DNA of 64,000 nucleotides from Clostridiales bacterium (GTDB lineage Bacteria > Bacillota > Clostridia > Saccharofermentanales > DTU023). Under the pieces are notes generated by a model that was given only the letters and a program-made list of their open reading frames with translations, was not told the origin of the DNA and did no database searches. Of this stretch, positions 9,499-18,596 are shown one piece after another (within the stretch, counting starts at the first letter, position 1; every line of letters starts with the position of its first letter). The stretch spans positions 62,001 to 126,000 of the forward strand of contig SFGY01000004.1 in NCBI GenBank assembly GCA_004556455.1, written 5' to 3'. The translations under genes and the position numbers were made by a program.

Positions 9499-10776
9499 AT
9501 GAAACAGGAACTCTTTTTTGGCAACTGGCTATCTGCAGCTACGGATGAAAAACTCGAAATCCATGAGCAGAGCTGGCTGCTTGCCGAGGACGGGAAAATC
9601 AAGAGTCTGGGGAAGGAAAAACCTCAGGTGGCGGAGTCGGTTCGCGTGCACAATTTTGGGGACAAACTGCTCATTCCGCCCTTTTCAGACCTCCATCTTC
9701 ATGCTGTCCAGGCCATGAACTGTGGCCTTGGCCTTGATCTGACGCTGCTCGACTGGCTCAAGACTTACACCTATCCGGAAGAGAGCCGTTTTGCTGACCC
9801 GGCTTATGCCGAGGCGGTTTTCCGCCGTGTGATCCATGAGCTATGGAAATTTGGCAGCCTTAATTCGATTATCTTTTCCAGTCTGCATAAAGAGGCGACG
9901 CTCCTCCTCATGAAGCTCTTGCAGGAGGCTGGGCTGCGCGCCTATGTTGGCAAGGTGAATATGGATCGCCTCAGCCCGGATTATCTCCATGAAAGTGCGG
10001 AAGAGTCGCTCGCGGCGACGAGGGAATGGCTCGAAGAATCCAGGGCTTATGGAGCGCTCGTCAAACCCATCATCACGCCGCGCTTTGCACCTTCCTGTAC
10101 GGATCAGCTGCTGGAAGGGCTGGGACTTATTGTGGAAGACTACGACCTGCCCCTGCAAAGTCATCTCAACGAGACACCGGAAGAAGTCGCTCTGGTTCAT
10201 GAACTCTTTCCCCGTGCTCAGAATTATCTTGAAGTTTATGAGCATTTCGGCCTCCTGCCGCGTGGGAAAACAGTGATGGCTCACTGCATTTATAACAGCA
10301 GGGAGGAAGAAGCCTTTCTGCTCGAGAAGCAGATCACGATCGCTCATTGCCCTTCTTCAAACATGAATATTGCGAGCGGCATTTCCCGTATTCGTGATTA
10401 TATGAAAGAGGGCTTCCTTATCGGCCTGGGTAGTGATATCTCCGGTGGGGAGAGTCTTTCTATGCAGCAGGTCATCAAGGATGCGCTGAAGTCTTCTGCT
10501 CTGCTCTCGCGCAAACGGAAGCTCACGGTGCCGCCGCTCAGCCTCAATGAGATTTTTTATCTGGCCACCCGTGGCGGACGGGCCTTCTTCCCGGAGAGTG
10601 GGGGCTTTGAAGAGGGCCTGAGCTGCGATTTCCTGGTGATTGATGATGAGGTGGACAAGCTGCCGCGGCAGTTCAGTCTGGAAGAGCGGCTGCATCGCTT
10701 CCTTTATTATGCTTCCCCAGACGAGATCACGACTCGTGTGCTGGCTGCTGTAATTCTTCCGGAACCCCAACTGTGA
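9499..10776 (+). CDS. guaD: Guanine deaminase
   Basis: The 425-residue protein is an amidohydrolase with guanine deaminase signatures: SDLHLHAVQ near residue 65, RFAPSCT near 195, SHLNETPEEV near 222, MAHCIYNSREE near 262 and the metal Asp in GLGSDISGGES near 315. It would convert guanine to xanthine and so feed the Mo-hydroxylase route. The ATG at 9499 is chosen because AAAGGTC lies 9 bases upstream and the conserved sequence begins there; upstream in-frame codons back to 9391 overlap hydA and look non-conserved. ATG 9481 is the alternative. Confidence 0.87.
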   Translation: MKQELFFGNWLSAATDEKLEIHEQSWLLAEDGKIKSLGKEKPQVAESVRVHNFGDKLLIPPFSDLHLHAVQAMNCGLGLDLTLLDWLKTYTYPEESRFADPAYAEAVFRRVIHELWKFGSLNSIIFSSLHKEATLLLMKLLQEAGLRAYVGKVNMDRLSPDYLHESAEESLAATREWLEESRAYGALVKPIITPRFAPSCTDQLLEGLGLIVEDYDLPLQSHLNETPEEVALVHELFPRAQNYLEVYEHFGLLPRGKTVMAHCIYNSREEEAFLLEKQITIAHCPSSNMNIASGISRIRDYMKEGFLIGLGSDISGGESLSMQQVIKDALKSSALLSRKRKLTVPPLSLNEIFYLATRGGRAFFPESGGFEEGLSCDFLVIDDEVDKLPRQFSLEERLHRFLYYASPDEITTRVLAAVILPEPQL

Positions 10777-10803
10777 GGGCAGGCTTGAAAGAGAGAAAAA
10801 GGC

Positions 10804-11910
10804 ATGAAAGAGATTTTTAGCAGCCTGAAAAAAACTCTTGAGAAAGGGGAGACCACCTGCCTTGCCACCATTACGGCCGCCTCCGGAGCGATTCCTCGTG
10901 GTCAGGGGGCGCGCATGCTGATCGGTCTTTCCGGCCGGTTGAGCGGTACGGTAGGCGGCGGAGCTGTCGAATTTCATGCCATGGAACTCGCTCAGGCCGC
11001 CATCGCCAAAGCTCAGCAGGATCATCCGGCGCAGGGAAGCGCGGACTTTGCTCATGAGTTCAAGCTCAAGCATAATCAAGTTGAAGATATCGGCATGGTT
11101 TGTGGTGGCGATGTCAAAATTCATTTTCAGATTTTGCGGCCATCTCAGCAGCTGACGGAACTCTGTGAACGTGCCCTGCAATGTTTTGAAGAAGGCCGGG
11201 CTGCCTGGCTTCTGCAGGATTTCAGTGCGCATGCGCAGTTTCCTCTGCTGCTCTGGCAGCCGGAGCAGGGACTGCCCGAAGCAGCATTCAACGCGGCAGA
11301 AAAGCAGACGCTGAATGACTTTCTCAACAGCCATCGTCCGGAAAAGGGCCTGCTGCACTTTGCTGAACACGAGCTTTTTATTGAAGAACTTTTCCCGCTG
11401 TCCACGGTTTATGTGATGGGGGGAGGGCATGTTGCTCAGGCTCTGGTTCCGGCCCTTGCGGCGGTGCATTTCTCGGTGATGGTTTTGGAGGACCGCGAGG
11501 AATTTCTCAGAAAGGAGCTTTTCCCGGAGGCCCGGGAGGTTCGCAAGGTGAACTTTTCCCGCATCCTGGATTTCATTGAGATCAAGCCGGAGGATTATGT
11601 CTGCATCATGACGCGCGGGCACCATTATGATGAAGAGCTCCTGCGCCAGATTCTGCAGACACCGGCTCGTTATATCGGCGCTATTGGCAGTATGAATAAG
11701 CGCCGCTATGTCGATGAACGTCTGCTCGCGAGCGGGGTGAATGTTCAGCAGCTGGCGCGCATCCATTCGCCCATCGGTTTACCCATCGGCGGTGAAACGC
11801 CTGCGGAAATAGCGGTCAGCATTACGGCTGAACTGATTTCCGAGCGCTGGAAACTTGGCGGCAAAGGCAGAAAAGAGGAATATTTTCTGAATATGGAAAA
11901 CGAAGGCTGA
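10804..11910 (+). CDS. xdhC: XdhC/CoxI-family molybdenum-hydroxylase maturation protein
   Basis: A 368-residue two-domain protein. The N-terminal XdhC/CoxI domain shows CLATITAASGAIPRGQGARM and GTVGGGAVEFHAM, and VCGGDVKIHFQIL follows. The C-terminal Rossmann-like domain starts with VYVMGGGHVAQALVP near residue 200 and contains IGAIGSMNKRR. XdhC proteins bind Mo cofactor and help its sulfuration and insertion into xanthine dehydrogenase-type enzymes. Its presence implies a partner hydroxylase, but no xdh subunits lie in this window. It follows guaD by 27 bp and is probably co-transcribed. Confidence 0.85.
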   Translation: MKEIFSSLKKTLEKGETTCLATITAASGAIPRGQGARMLIGLSGRLSGTVGGGAVEFHAMELAQAAIAKAQQDHPAQGSADFAHEFKLKHNQVEDIGMVCGGDVKIHFQILRPSQQLTELCERALQCFEEGRAAWLLQDFSAHAQFPLLLWQPEQGLPEAAFNAAEKQTLNDFLNSHRPEKGLLHFAEHELFIEELFPLSTVYVMGGGHVAQALVPALAAVHFSVMVLEDREEFLRKELFPEAREVRKVNFSRILDFIEIKPEDYVCIMTRGHHYDEELLRQILQTPARYIGAIGSMNKRRYVDERLLASGVNVQQLARIHSPIGLPIGGETPAEIAVSITAELISERWKLGGKGRKEEYFLNMENEG

Positions 11911-12049
11911 AGTTCTGGATCTTCTGCGAAACCCTACGGCGACCAGCATTCTGAGCCTGTCGAGTTACACTGACCTGCGGACGCGAACGCCTTGAATAAA
12001 AGGCCCTAACGACTTGGTTTAAGACTCTGGGGAGAAAAATTTTAGCTCA

Positions 12050-12721
12050 ATGAATATTTTTCTAAGCGGTGACAGCGGCAGCGGGAAATCCACCCTGCTA
12101 CTGGATTTTTTATCTCAGAGCGATCTTGAGGCGGCAGGTTACACGAACGTGCATTTGCTCGATCAGGAAGGTCGGCGGGTGGCGCATCAGCTGAGAGATT
12201 TACACCTGCTGATCCATGAATTGAGGCAGAATTTACAGAAGGACAATGGCTTTGATGCCTGGCTTTTTGCGCAGGATTCAGCAGATTCAGCAGTCTCAGC
12301 AGATATTGATGCCCCATGTTTCTGCCGACTTGAAGAGGGGAGAATGGTATTTTTCACCAGGCTTTTTGTCGAAAAAAGTCTGGCACTTCTGAGGCAATAT
12401 CCTGGGTCAGATCTCCTTGTTCTGGATGAAGTCGGCGGGCCGGAACTCCTGGAAGACGATTTTTATGCTAAGCTGCTTGACATGCTGGACAGTCGACAGG
12501 CACTTCTGATCGTCTGGAAAAATGCTGCGGGTCTGGCCCATATGAAGCTGGAACACTCTCTGTATGAGGCTCTTCTTGAAAGGCGCTCCCGTCTCCTGGA
12601 CAGAGCCGATCAGCTTCTGATCTGTGAAAAAAATGAGAAAACGCGCCGCCAGCTTATGGTGACCTTGAAAAATGATTTTAAGAGAGACAAATCCTTTGAC
12701 AAAGAATCATCGTGTCGATAA
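12050..12721 (+). CDS. P-loop NTPase, THEP1-like nucleoside triphosphatase
   Basis: A 223-residue protein starting with a Walker A motif (SGDSGSGKSTLL, residues 5-16) and carrying a Walker B-like LLVLDEVGGPELL near 125. This pattern is that of the THEP1/NTPase_1 family. Its in vivo role is unknown; members often sit beside metal transporters or cofactor genes. It begins 139 bp after xdhC and its 3' end overlaps the permease gene. The preceding gap holds only a small GCCTT/AAGGC hairpin (11989-12004) that I can see. Confidence 0.7.
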   Translation: MNIFLSGDSGSGKSTLLLDFLSQSDLEAAGYTNVHLLDQEGRRVAHQLRDLHLLIHELRQNLQKDNGFDAWLFAQDSADSAVSADIDAPCFCRLEEGRMVFFTRLFVEKSLALLRQYPGSDLLVLDEVGGPELLEDDFYAKLLDMLDSRQALLIVWKNAAGLAHMKLEHSLYEALLERRSRLLDRADQLLICEKNEKTRRQLMVTLKNDFKRDKSFDKESSCR

Positions 12722-13766
12722 AGAAAAACTTAAAGGACGGACGGTACGCACTGAGGAAAAGCAGAAAAAACTTTTGCTTGGGCTTTTGCTGCTTGCCCTT
12801 CTGGCTGTTGTTCTTCTTTCGTTTTCGCTGGGACGCTATCCCGTGCCACTCAAGGTAGTGCTGCAGGCTGTTGGTCATAAGATTTTTCCTCAAACTGCCG
12901 TGAGCTGGGAGCCGCAGGTTGAAATTGCCCTTTTTCATATACGCCTTCCACGCATTCTTATGGGAATTCTTGTGGGAGCTGGTCTCTCGCTTTCCGGGGC
13001 CAGTTTTCAGGCGCTATTTCGCAACCCCCTGGTTTCTCCTGATGTCCTCGGGGCTTCGGGAGGGGCGGCATTTGGAGCAGCCCTGGCGATTTTGCTCGGC
13101 ATGGGCACAGCGATGATTACCCTGACCTCCTTTGCTTTCGGCCTTCTATCTTTGCTGTTGGTTTTCCTGATCAGCCGTAGAATCCGCATGGATGCCATAC
13201 TAAGTCTGATTCTCTGTGGCATCGTGGTCGGCTCTCTGTTTACGGCTGCGCTTTCCTATCTTAAATTGATCGCGGATCCAAGTTCTGAACTTCCGGCCAT
13301 TACCTACTGGCTCATGGGTTCTCTGGCTTCGGCCAGATTTCAGGACCTTGCCTTTGCAGCGCCGCCGATCCTTCTGGGCAGCTTGCTTATCTGGAGTCTG
13401 CGCTGGCCTCTGAATCTCTTTACTCTGGGCGAGGAACAGGCCCTGAGCATGGGGGTTCCCGTTAAGCTCCTGAGACTGCTCCTGCTGTTTGCTGCGACGC
13501 TGACGACCTCGGCAGCTGTTTCCGTCTGTGGCCTGATCGGCTGGATCGGACTGGTCATTCCTCATATCTCCCTTTTACTTTTTGGGGCGGATTATCGTCT
13601 GAGCCTCAGTGGGACGGCGCTGATAGGCGCCATTTTCACTCTTCTGGTGGACGATGCGGCCAGACTCATGGCCAGCAGCGAGGTCCCTATCGGTATTCTC
13701 ACGGCTCTTCTGGGAGCGCCCGTTTTTCTTAGTCTGCTGCTGCGGGAAGGCCGTCGTCTCTCATGA
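12672..13766 (+). CDS. FecCD-family ABC transporter permease
   Basis: Up to 364 residues, strongly hydrophobic with about 8-10 membrane segments. The family signature RLPRILMGILVGAGLSLSG occurs near residue 95 and FRNPLVSPDVLGASGGA near 118. FecCD permeases import iron siderophores, cobalamin, haem or molybdate. The start is uncertain: ATG 12672 overlaps the NTPase gene by 50 bp and lacks a good ribosome site, while TTG 12696 is another option. The NTPase, permease and ATPase form one unit. No periplasmic-type binding protein gene is adjacent. Confidence 0.87.
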   Translation: MILRETNPLTKNHRVDKEKLKGRTVRTEEKQKKLLLGLLLLALLAVVLLSFSLGRYPVPLKVVLQAVGHKIFPQTAVSWEPQVEIALFHIRLPRILMGILVGAGLSLSGASFQALFRNPLVSPDVLGASGGAAFGAALAILLGMGTAMITLTSFAFGLLSLLLVFLISRRIRMDAILSLILCGIVVGSLFTAALSYLKLIADPSSELPAITYWLMGSLASARFQDLAFAAPPILLGSLLIWSLRWPLNLFTLGEEQALSMGVPVKLLRLLLLFAATLTTSAAVSVCGLIGWIGLVIPHISLLLFGADYRLSLSGTALIGAIFTLLVDDAARLMASSEVPIGILTALLGAPVFLSLLLREGRRLS

Positions 13767-13787
13767 TCGGAAAGGAAAGATCGTATC

Positions 13788-14558
13788 TTGGCTCTTGAAA
13801 TACAAAATCTCAGTTTTGCCTATGCGCTTAAACCGGTGTTCGAAGATCTGAACTTTCGGCTGGACTACGGACAAATCCACGCGCTTCTGGGGCGGAATGG
13901 GGCCGGAAAAAGCACCCTCTTCAAGCTTATCCTGGGCTTTCTCAAAGCTCAGGAGGGCACGATCCTTCTCGATGGAAAAAATCTGAGCGATTATGGACCC
14001 CGTGAGCTGGCCCGGAAAATCGCCTTTATTCCTCAGAAGCAGAGCGGGAGTTTCCCTTACACTGTCTGGGAAATGGTGCTTATGGGGACGAATCCTCAGA
14101 TTTCTCTTTTTGCTCAGCCCGGCCATAAAGAAAAGCAGCAAGCTGAAAATGCTTTGCGTTCTTTGGGCCTGGAAAGCTTTCGTCTGCGACGTTATGATCT
14201 CCTTTCTGGAGGAGAACAGCAGCTTGTTCTTATTGCCAGAGCACTGGCTCAGCAGAGCCGTATCCTCATCCTGGATGAACCGACCTCCGAACTTGATCTG
14301 GGACGGCGTGTTGAAGTCATGCAGCGCTTGAAAATGCTGGCCTCTGAGGGATATATGGTGGTTCTTTCCACCCACAATCCGCAGCAGGTTCTGAGCTATG
14401 CCGATCATGTCCTTATCCTCAATGCCGGAACGCTGGATGGCGATGGAGCGCCTGAATCCATACTGACGGCAGCAAAACTCAGTGAGTTGTACAGTATTCC
14501 GGTTCGCCTGATTCATGGTGAGCAGGGGGAAACCGCCCTTATCACAGATCGGGTTTAG
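13788..14558 (+). CDS. FecE/BtuD-type ABC transporter ATPase
   Basis: A 256-residue ABC ATPase. Walker A is GRNGAGKST near residue 36, the Q-loop region is IAFIPQKQ, the signature LSGGEQQLVLIARAL is near 140, and Walker B ILILDEPTSELDLG follows near 160. It is the partner of the upstream FecCD permease (21-bp gap). It starts with TTG preceded by GGAAAGGAAAG about 10 bases upstream. Substrate is not evident; a metal chelate or molybdate are both plausible given the upstream Mo-hydroxylase genes. Confidence 0.88.
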   Translation: MALEIQNLSFAYALKPVFEDLNFRLDYGQIHALLGRNGAGKSTLFKLILGFLKAQEGTILLDGKNLSDYGPRELARKIAFIPQKQSGSFPYTVWEMVLMGTNPQISLFAQPGHKEKQQAENALRSLGLESFRLRRYDLLSGGEQQLVLIARALAQQSRILILDEPTSELDLGRRVEVMQRLKMLASEGYMVVLSTHNPQQVLSYADHVLILNAGTLDGDGAPESILTAAKLSELYSIPVRLIHGEQGETALITDRV

Positions 14559-14682
14559 AGCGTGGATCACCTGAAATCTGCTATACTTATGCGACGGCTT
14601 TTTGCGGAAGGTTCTGCAGTTTTTCAGCTCCTTTCGCGGAAGCTCAGGACAGACGGCGTGCTGCCGGGAAGGAGAGCCTAAG

Positions 14683-15942
14683 ATGAACTTAACGGCCCCC
14701 AGGGGAACTCAGGATATTTTGCCTCCGTGGACGACGGCCTGGCAGTGGCTGGAGCGAAAGTTTCAGGAGAGCTGTGAACTCTATCAGTATCAGGAAATCC
14801 GTATTCCGACTTTTGAGCATACGGAACTTTTTCAGCGTGGTGTGGGAGCCAGCACGGATGTCGTTCAGAAGGAAATGTATACTTTTGAGGATAAAGCAGG
14901 ACGATCGCTGACCCTGCGCCCGGAGGGAACGGCTGGAACGGTGCGCAGCTACATCGAAAACGGCCTGTCTTCGCAACCTTCTCCGGTTAAACTCTATTAT
15001 CAGCTGACGGCTTTCCGCTATGAAAAAATGCAAAAAGGCCGCTATCGTGAGTTCCATCAAATGGGCTGCGAGTGCATCGGTTCGGCTGAGGCCACGGCAG
15101 ATGCTGAGCTGATTTCTCTTTTAAGTCATTATTTTAAGGCTCTTGGACTCAGTGAAATTCAATTGAAACTGAACAGTATAGGCTGTCCCAAATGCCGTCC
15201 GATCTTTCGTCAGAAGCTGATGGATTACCTCCGTCCGCATCTGGCTGAACTTTGTGAGGACTGCAAACAACGTTTTGACCAGAATCCCATGCGTATCCTG
15301 GACTGCAAACAGGCGCGCTGTGCAGAGATTGCCGAAGAAGCGCCGGCTCCTCTGGATTATCTCTGTGACGATTGCCGTGAGCACTGGGAAAGTTTGAAGG
15401 CCTTGCTTGAGGCTGCCAACATTCCTTACCAGGTCGACAGGCGCATCGTCCGCGGCCTGGACTATTATACGCGAACGGTCTTTGAATATGTTTCTTCCCA
15501 TGTGGGCACGCAGGGAACCATCTGCGGCGGAGGCCGCTATGATGGGCTAGTTGAAGAAGTTGGAGGTCAGCCCACCCCCGCGGTAGGATTTGCCATGGGA
15601 GTGGAGCGTCTGCTCCTGGAGGCAGAAGGACAGAAGATCGAGCTGCCGCAGCCTGCCGTACCGCAGATCTTTGTGGCGGCCTTCCCGGAGACACAGCAGC
15701 AGGCCTTCATGCTTTGCGCACAACTGCGTGCGGAAGGACTTCGGGCGGCACTGGATATCTGCGGGCGCAGCATGAAAGCTCAGCTTAAATATGCCAATCG
15801 CATGCGGGCAGACTATCTTCTGCTTTTAGGTGCAGATGAGCTGGCAAAGAACTGTGCTAAAATCAAAAAAATGAGCGATGGGAGCGAAGTTCAAGTCCAT
15901 CTGGATGAGCTTGCCAGTGTTCTCAAAAGTCTTGAAGCTTAA
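14683..15942 (+). CDS. hisS: Histidyl-tRNA synthetase
   Basis: A 419-residue class II synthetase charging tRNA-His. The N-terminus APRGTQDILPP is typical; motif 2 is seen as TAFRYEKMQKGRYREFHQ near residue 110, and the HisRS-specific RGLDYYTRTVFEY is near 257. The C-terminal anticodon-binding domain follows GVERLLL. ATG 14683 is chosen for GGAAGGAGA upstream and for family length; the frame extends 27 codons further upstream without support. No T-box was found. aspS follows 26 bp downstream. Confidence 0.96.
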   Translation: MNLTAPRGTQDILPPWTTAWQWLERKFQESCELYQYQEIRIPTFEHTELFQRGVGASTDVVQKEMYTFEDKAGRSLTLRPEGTAGTVRSYIENGLSSQPSPVKLYYQLTAFRYEKMQKGRYREFHQMGCECIGSAEATADAELISLLSHYFKALGLSEIQLKLNSIGCPKCRPIFRQKLMDYLRPHLAELCEDCKQRFDQNPMRILDCKQARCAEIAEEAPAPLDYLCDDCREHWESLKALLEAANIPYQVDRRIVRGLDYYTRTVFEYVSSHVGTQGTICGGGRYDGLVEEVGGQPTPAVGFAMGVERLLLEAEGQKIELPQPAVPQIFVAAFPETQQQAFMLCAQLRAEGLRAALDICGRSMKAQLKYANRMRADYLLLLGADELAKNCAKIKKMSDGSEVQVHLDELASVLKSLEA

Positions 15943-15968
15943 GGCTAGCGTTGGTGGAGGATAAAGAT

Positions 15969-17798
15969 ATGGCAGAGAGTTTAGGCATGTGGAAGCGCAG
16001 CCAGAGGGTTGCGGAAATCAGTGAGTCGGATATCGGAAAAGAGCTGTGTCTCATGGGCTGGTGCCATCGTCGCAGAGATTTGGGCAAGTTGATTTTCCTT
16101 ACCCTCAGAGATCGTTCAGGCGAGCTGCAGCTTATCGTCGACGAAGACAGCGAAGAAGCCCTTTTTCAGAAGGCCCAGCAGGTGCGTTCTGAATTTGTCC
16201 TTGCGGTCAAAGGAGAACTTCGCCTGCGCAAGGATCCCAACCCGGAAATGGAAACGGGACGCTTTGAATTGCTGCTCAGAGAAATCAAAATTTTAGCAGA
16301 AGCAAAAACCCCGCCCTTTTATATTGATGATGGTATTGACGCCCGTGAATCCCTGCGCCTTGAATATCGCTATCTTGATCTGCGTCGGCCGGAAATGCAG
16401 AAAAAGATCATGCTGAGGCATCAGATCAATTTCTTTACGCGCGAGTGGTTCAATCGTGAGGGCTTTCTCGATATCGAAACGCCGGTACTTGTGAAGAGTA
16501 CGCCGGAAGGCGCCCGTGACTACCTGGTTCCATCGCGCATATTCCCGGGAAAATTCTTTGCTCTGCCGCAATCTCCGCAGCTTTACAAACAGCTTCTGAT
16601 GTGTTCTGGCTTTGATCGTTATATGCAGATTGCCCGCTGCTTCCGGGATGAGGATCTGCGTGCCGACCGCCAGCCGGATTTTACGCAGATTGACCTTGAA
16701 ATGTCCTTTGTCGATGAAGACGATGTCATGAATCTCGTCGAACGTTATATTAAAGATCTCTTCAAAGCCATTCTTGGAGTGGAGATCAAAGATCCGCTGC
16801 CTCGCCTTGAGTGGGAAGAGGGCATGGAACGTTTTGGTTCGGATAAACCGGACACACGCTTTGCCATGGAGCTCAAGGATTTTTCGGCGGTGGCTGGAAA
16901 AACGGAATTTAAGGTTTTCCAGGACTGCCTCGCCTCCGGGGGAAGCGTCCGCGGTTTTGCTGTGCCTTCCGGCGCAGATATGAAGCGCCGTCGCATTGAC
17001 GAACTCACGGAATTTGCCAAAGATGCAGGGGCGAAGGGTCTTATCTGGATGAGCGTGGAAGACCAGCCGCGCGGTTCAGCAGCCAAATATCTCAGCACTG
17101 ACTTTGTAAACGAAGCGGCTGCGCTGGCCGGAGCTTCAAAAGGTGACCTGCTTTTCTTTGTGGCTGACGAGAAATACAAGGCTCTGAACATTCTTGGCAG
17201 ATTAAGACTGGAAGTGGCGAGAAGTCGCGGGCTTATTCCCGAAGACAAATGGGCTCTGCTCTGGGTGACTCACTTCCCCATGTTTGAATACAGTGAGGAA
17301 GAGCAGCGCCTGGTCGCTGAACACCATCCTTTTACCTCTCCGCTTGACGAAGATCTGGATCGCCTCATGACGGAGCCGACCAAGGTTCACGCAAAGGCAT
17401 ACGATATCGTACTTAACGGTAATGAACTGGGTGGCGGAAGTATCCGTATTCACGATCAGGAGCTGCAGAAAAATATCTTTAAACTGATTGGCCTCAGTCA
17501 GGAAGAAGTCGAGGAGCGTTTTGGCTTCCTGCTCAAGGCTTTTGAGTACGGCGTGCCCCCGCACGGTGGACTGGCGTTCGGCCTCGATCGGGTCTGCATG
17601 CTGCTCTCCAAATCTGAGAGTATTCGAGATGTGATTGCTTTCCCGAAGGTTCAGAATTCTTCCTGCCTCATGACAGGCTGCCCTGATTATGTGCATCATA
17701 AGCAACTTGATGAGCTGGGTATAGAGCTTTCTCCCACAACACGTTCGGCTATTGAGGCTCAGCACAAAAGCTCTGAGGATGGCGCTGAGCATGAATAA
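15969..17798 (+). CDS. aspS: Aspartyl-tRNA synthetase (bacterial type)
   Basis: A 609-residue class II synthetase of the long bacterial type. It has the N-terminal OB fold (GWCHRRRDLGKLIFLTLRDR), a catalytic core with ETPVLVKSTPEGARDYLVPS and FRDEDLRADRQPDFTQ, the inserted GAD domain (about residues 300-420), and the C-terminal GLDRVCMLL motif 3. ATG 15969 is used because GGAGG lies 8 bases before it. It forms the usual hisS-aspS pair. The 3' end overlaps the lepB start. Confidence 0.96.
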   Translation: MAESLGMWKRSQRVAEISESDIGKELCLMGWCHRRRDLGKLIFLTLRDRSGELQLIVDEDSEEALFQKAQQVRSEFVLAVKGELRLRKDPNPEMETGRFELLLREIKILAEAKTPPFYIDDGIDARESLRLEYRYLDLRRPEMQKKIMLRHQINFFTREWFNREGFLDIETPVLVKSTPEGARDYLVPSRIFPGKFFALPQSPQLYKQLLMCSGFDRYMQIARCFRDEDLRADRQPDFTQIDLEMSFVDEDDVMNLVERYIKDLFKAILGVEIKDPLPRLEWEEGMERFGSDKPDTRFAMELKDFSAVAGKTEFKVFQDCLASGGSVRGFAVPSGADMKRRRIDELTEFAKDAGAKGLIWMSVEDQPRGSAAKYLSTDFVNEAAALAGASKGDLLFFVADEKYKALNILGRLRLEVARSRGLIPEDKWALLWVTHFPMFEYSEEEQRLVAEHHPFTSPLDEDLDRLMTEPTKVHAKAYDIVLNGNELGGGSIRIHDQELQKNIFKLIGLSQEEVEERFGFLLKAFEYGVPPHGGLAFGLDRVCMLLSKSESIRDVIAFPKVQNSSCLMTGCPDYVHHKQLDELGIELSPTTRSAIEAQHKSSEDGAEHE

Positions 17799-18585
17799 AG
17801 AACGCTTCAGAAATCAAAGCGAAGAGCCAGGAAAGGCCTGTTCAGAGCTTCAGGACGTAGCGGAAAATTTGGAAATGCGGGCGGTCCCTGAGGATGATGG
17901 GGCTGAAGCTGAAATGAACGCGGTAAGCCAGACCTCTGACACTTTAGAACGCTCCGGAAACACTGTCCCTGACAAAGTTCAGGTCCTGGCAGAAGGCCCG
18001 GCAGAGGCGGCCTCTGATTTGGCCGAAGCAGCCAGGGAAACGGCCGCACAGCCGGACAAGCTCAGGGGGTTTCTCAATAACGTGCTGCTTTTTGTCCTTG
18101 TTCTGGTTCTTGGCCTGCTCTTTACCAATTTTGTGCTGCAGCGCAATACGGTTCAGGGCAGCTCCATGGTTCCTACACTGACCAATGGCGATGAACTCTT
18201 TGTTGAAAAGGTCAGTCGTTACTTTGGCGATATCCGGCGGGGAGATATCATCACGATTGACACGAAGGGGCTGGATTTGTCTGATCCCACGCGTGTGATT
18301 AAGCGCGTGATTGCTCTGCCTGGTGAAACTCTGGAAATTCGCGAGGGCCGTGTCTTTGTGAATGGTGCAGAATTGGAGGAAGCTTATCTGCCAGACGGTA
18401 CGGTTACCGAAGTTCACAATCCTCAATTTGCCAAAGTCACGCTGGGCGAGAATGAGTTCTTCTGCATGGGGGATAACCGTATGGGCAGCAAGGATTGCCG
18501 AAATTTCGGGCCTGCGCCCCTGAAAAATGTTCTCGGCAAAGTTCTTGTACGTTTTTATCCCTTCGACCGCATGGGTCGTCCCTGA
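17779..18585 (+). CDS. lepB: Signal peptidase I
   Basis: A membrane serine protease that removes signal peptides. About 90 acidic, low-complexity residues precede a single membrane segment (NNVLLFVLVLVLGLLFTNFV). The catalytic Ser is in VQGSSMVPTL and the catalytic Lys in IKRVIALPGE; MGDNRMGSKDCRNFGP is the conserved C-terminal box. The long acidic cytoplasmic N-terminus is unusual, since Firmicutes enzymes usually begin close to the membrane anchor. Start could be ATG 17779 or ATG 17791; both overlap the aspS end and neither has a strong ribosome site, suggesting coupled translation. Confidence 0.93.
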   Translation: MALSMNKERFRNQSEEPGKACSELQDVAENLEMRAVPEDDGAEAEMNAVSQTSDTLERSGNTVPDKVQVLAEGPAEAASDLAEAARETAAQPDKLRGFLNNVLLFVLVLVLGLLFTNFVLQRNTVQGSSMVPTLTNGDELFVEKVSRYFGDIRRGDIITIDTKGLDLSDPTRVIKRVIALPGETLEIREGRVFVNGAELEEAYLPDGTVTEVHNPQFAKVTLGENEFFCMGDNRMGSKDCRNFGPAPLKNVLGKVLVRFYPFDRMGRP

Positions 18586-18596
18586 AAGGAAAGTCT

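Noticed and set aside
11911..12049. Molybdenum-cofactor riboswitch before the NTPase gene
   Set aside because: The position would fit, but I could not find the conserved Moco RNA sequence or fold; only a 5-bp hairpin is visible.
14559..14682. T-box leader or clear promoter before hisS
   Set aside because: Only a weak TATACT is seen at 14582 with no matching -35, and no T-box elements.
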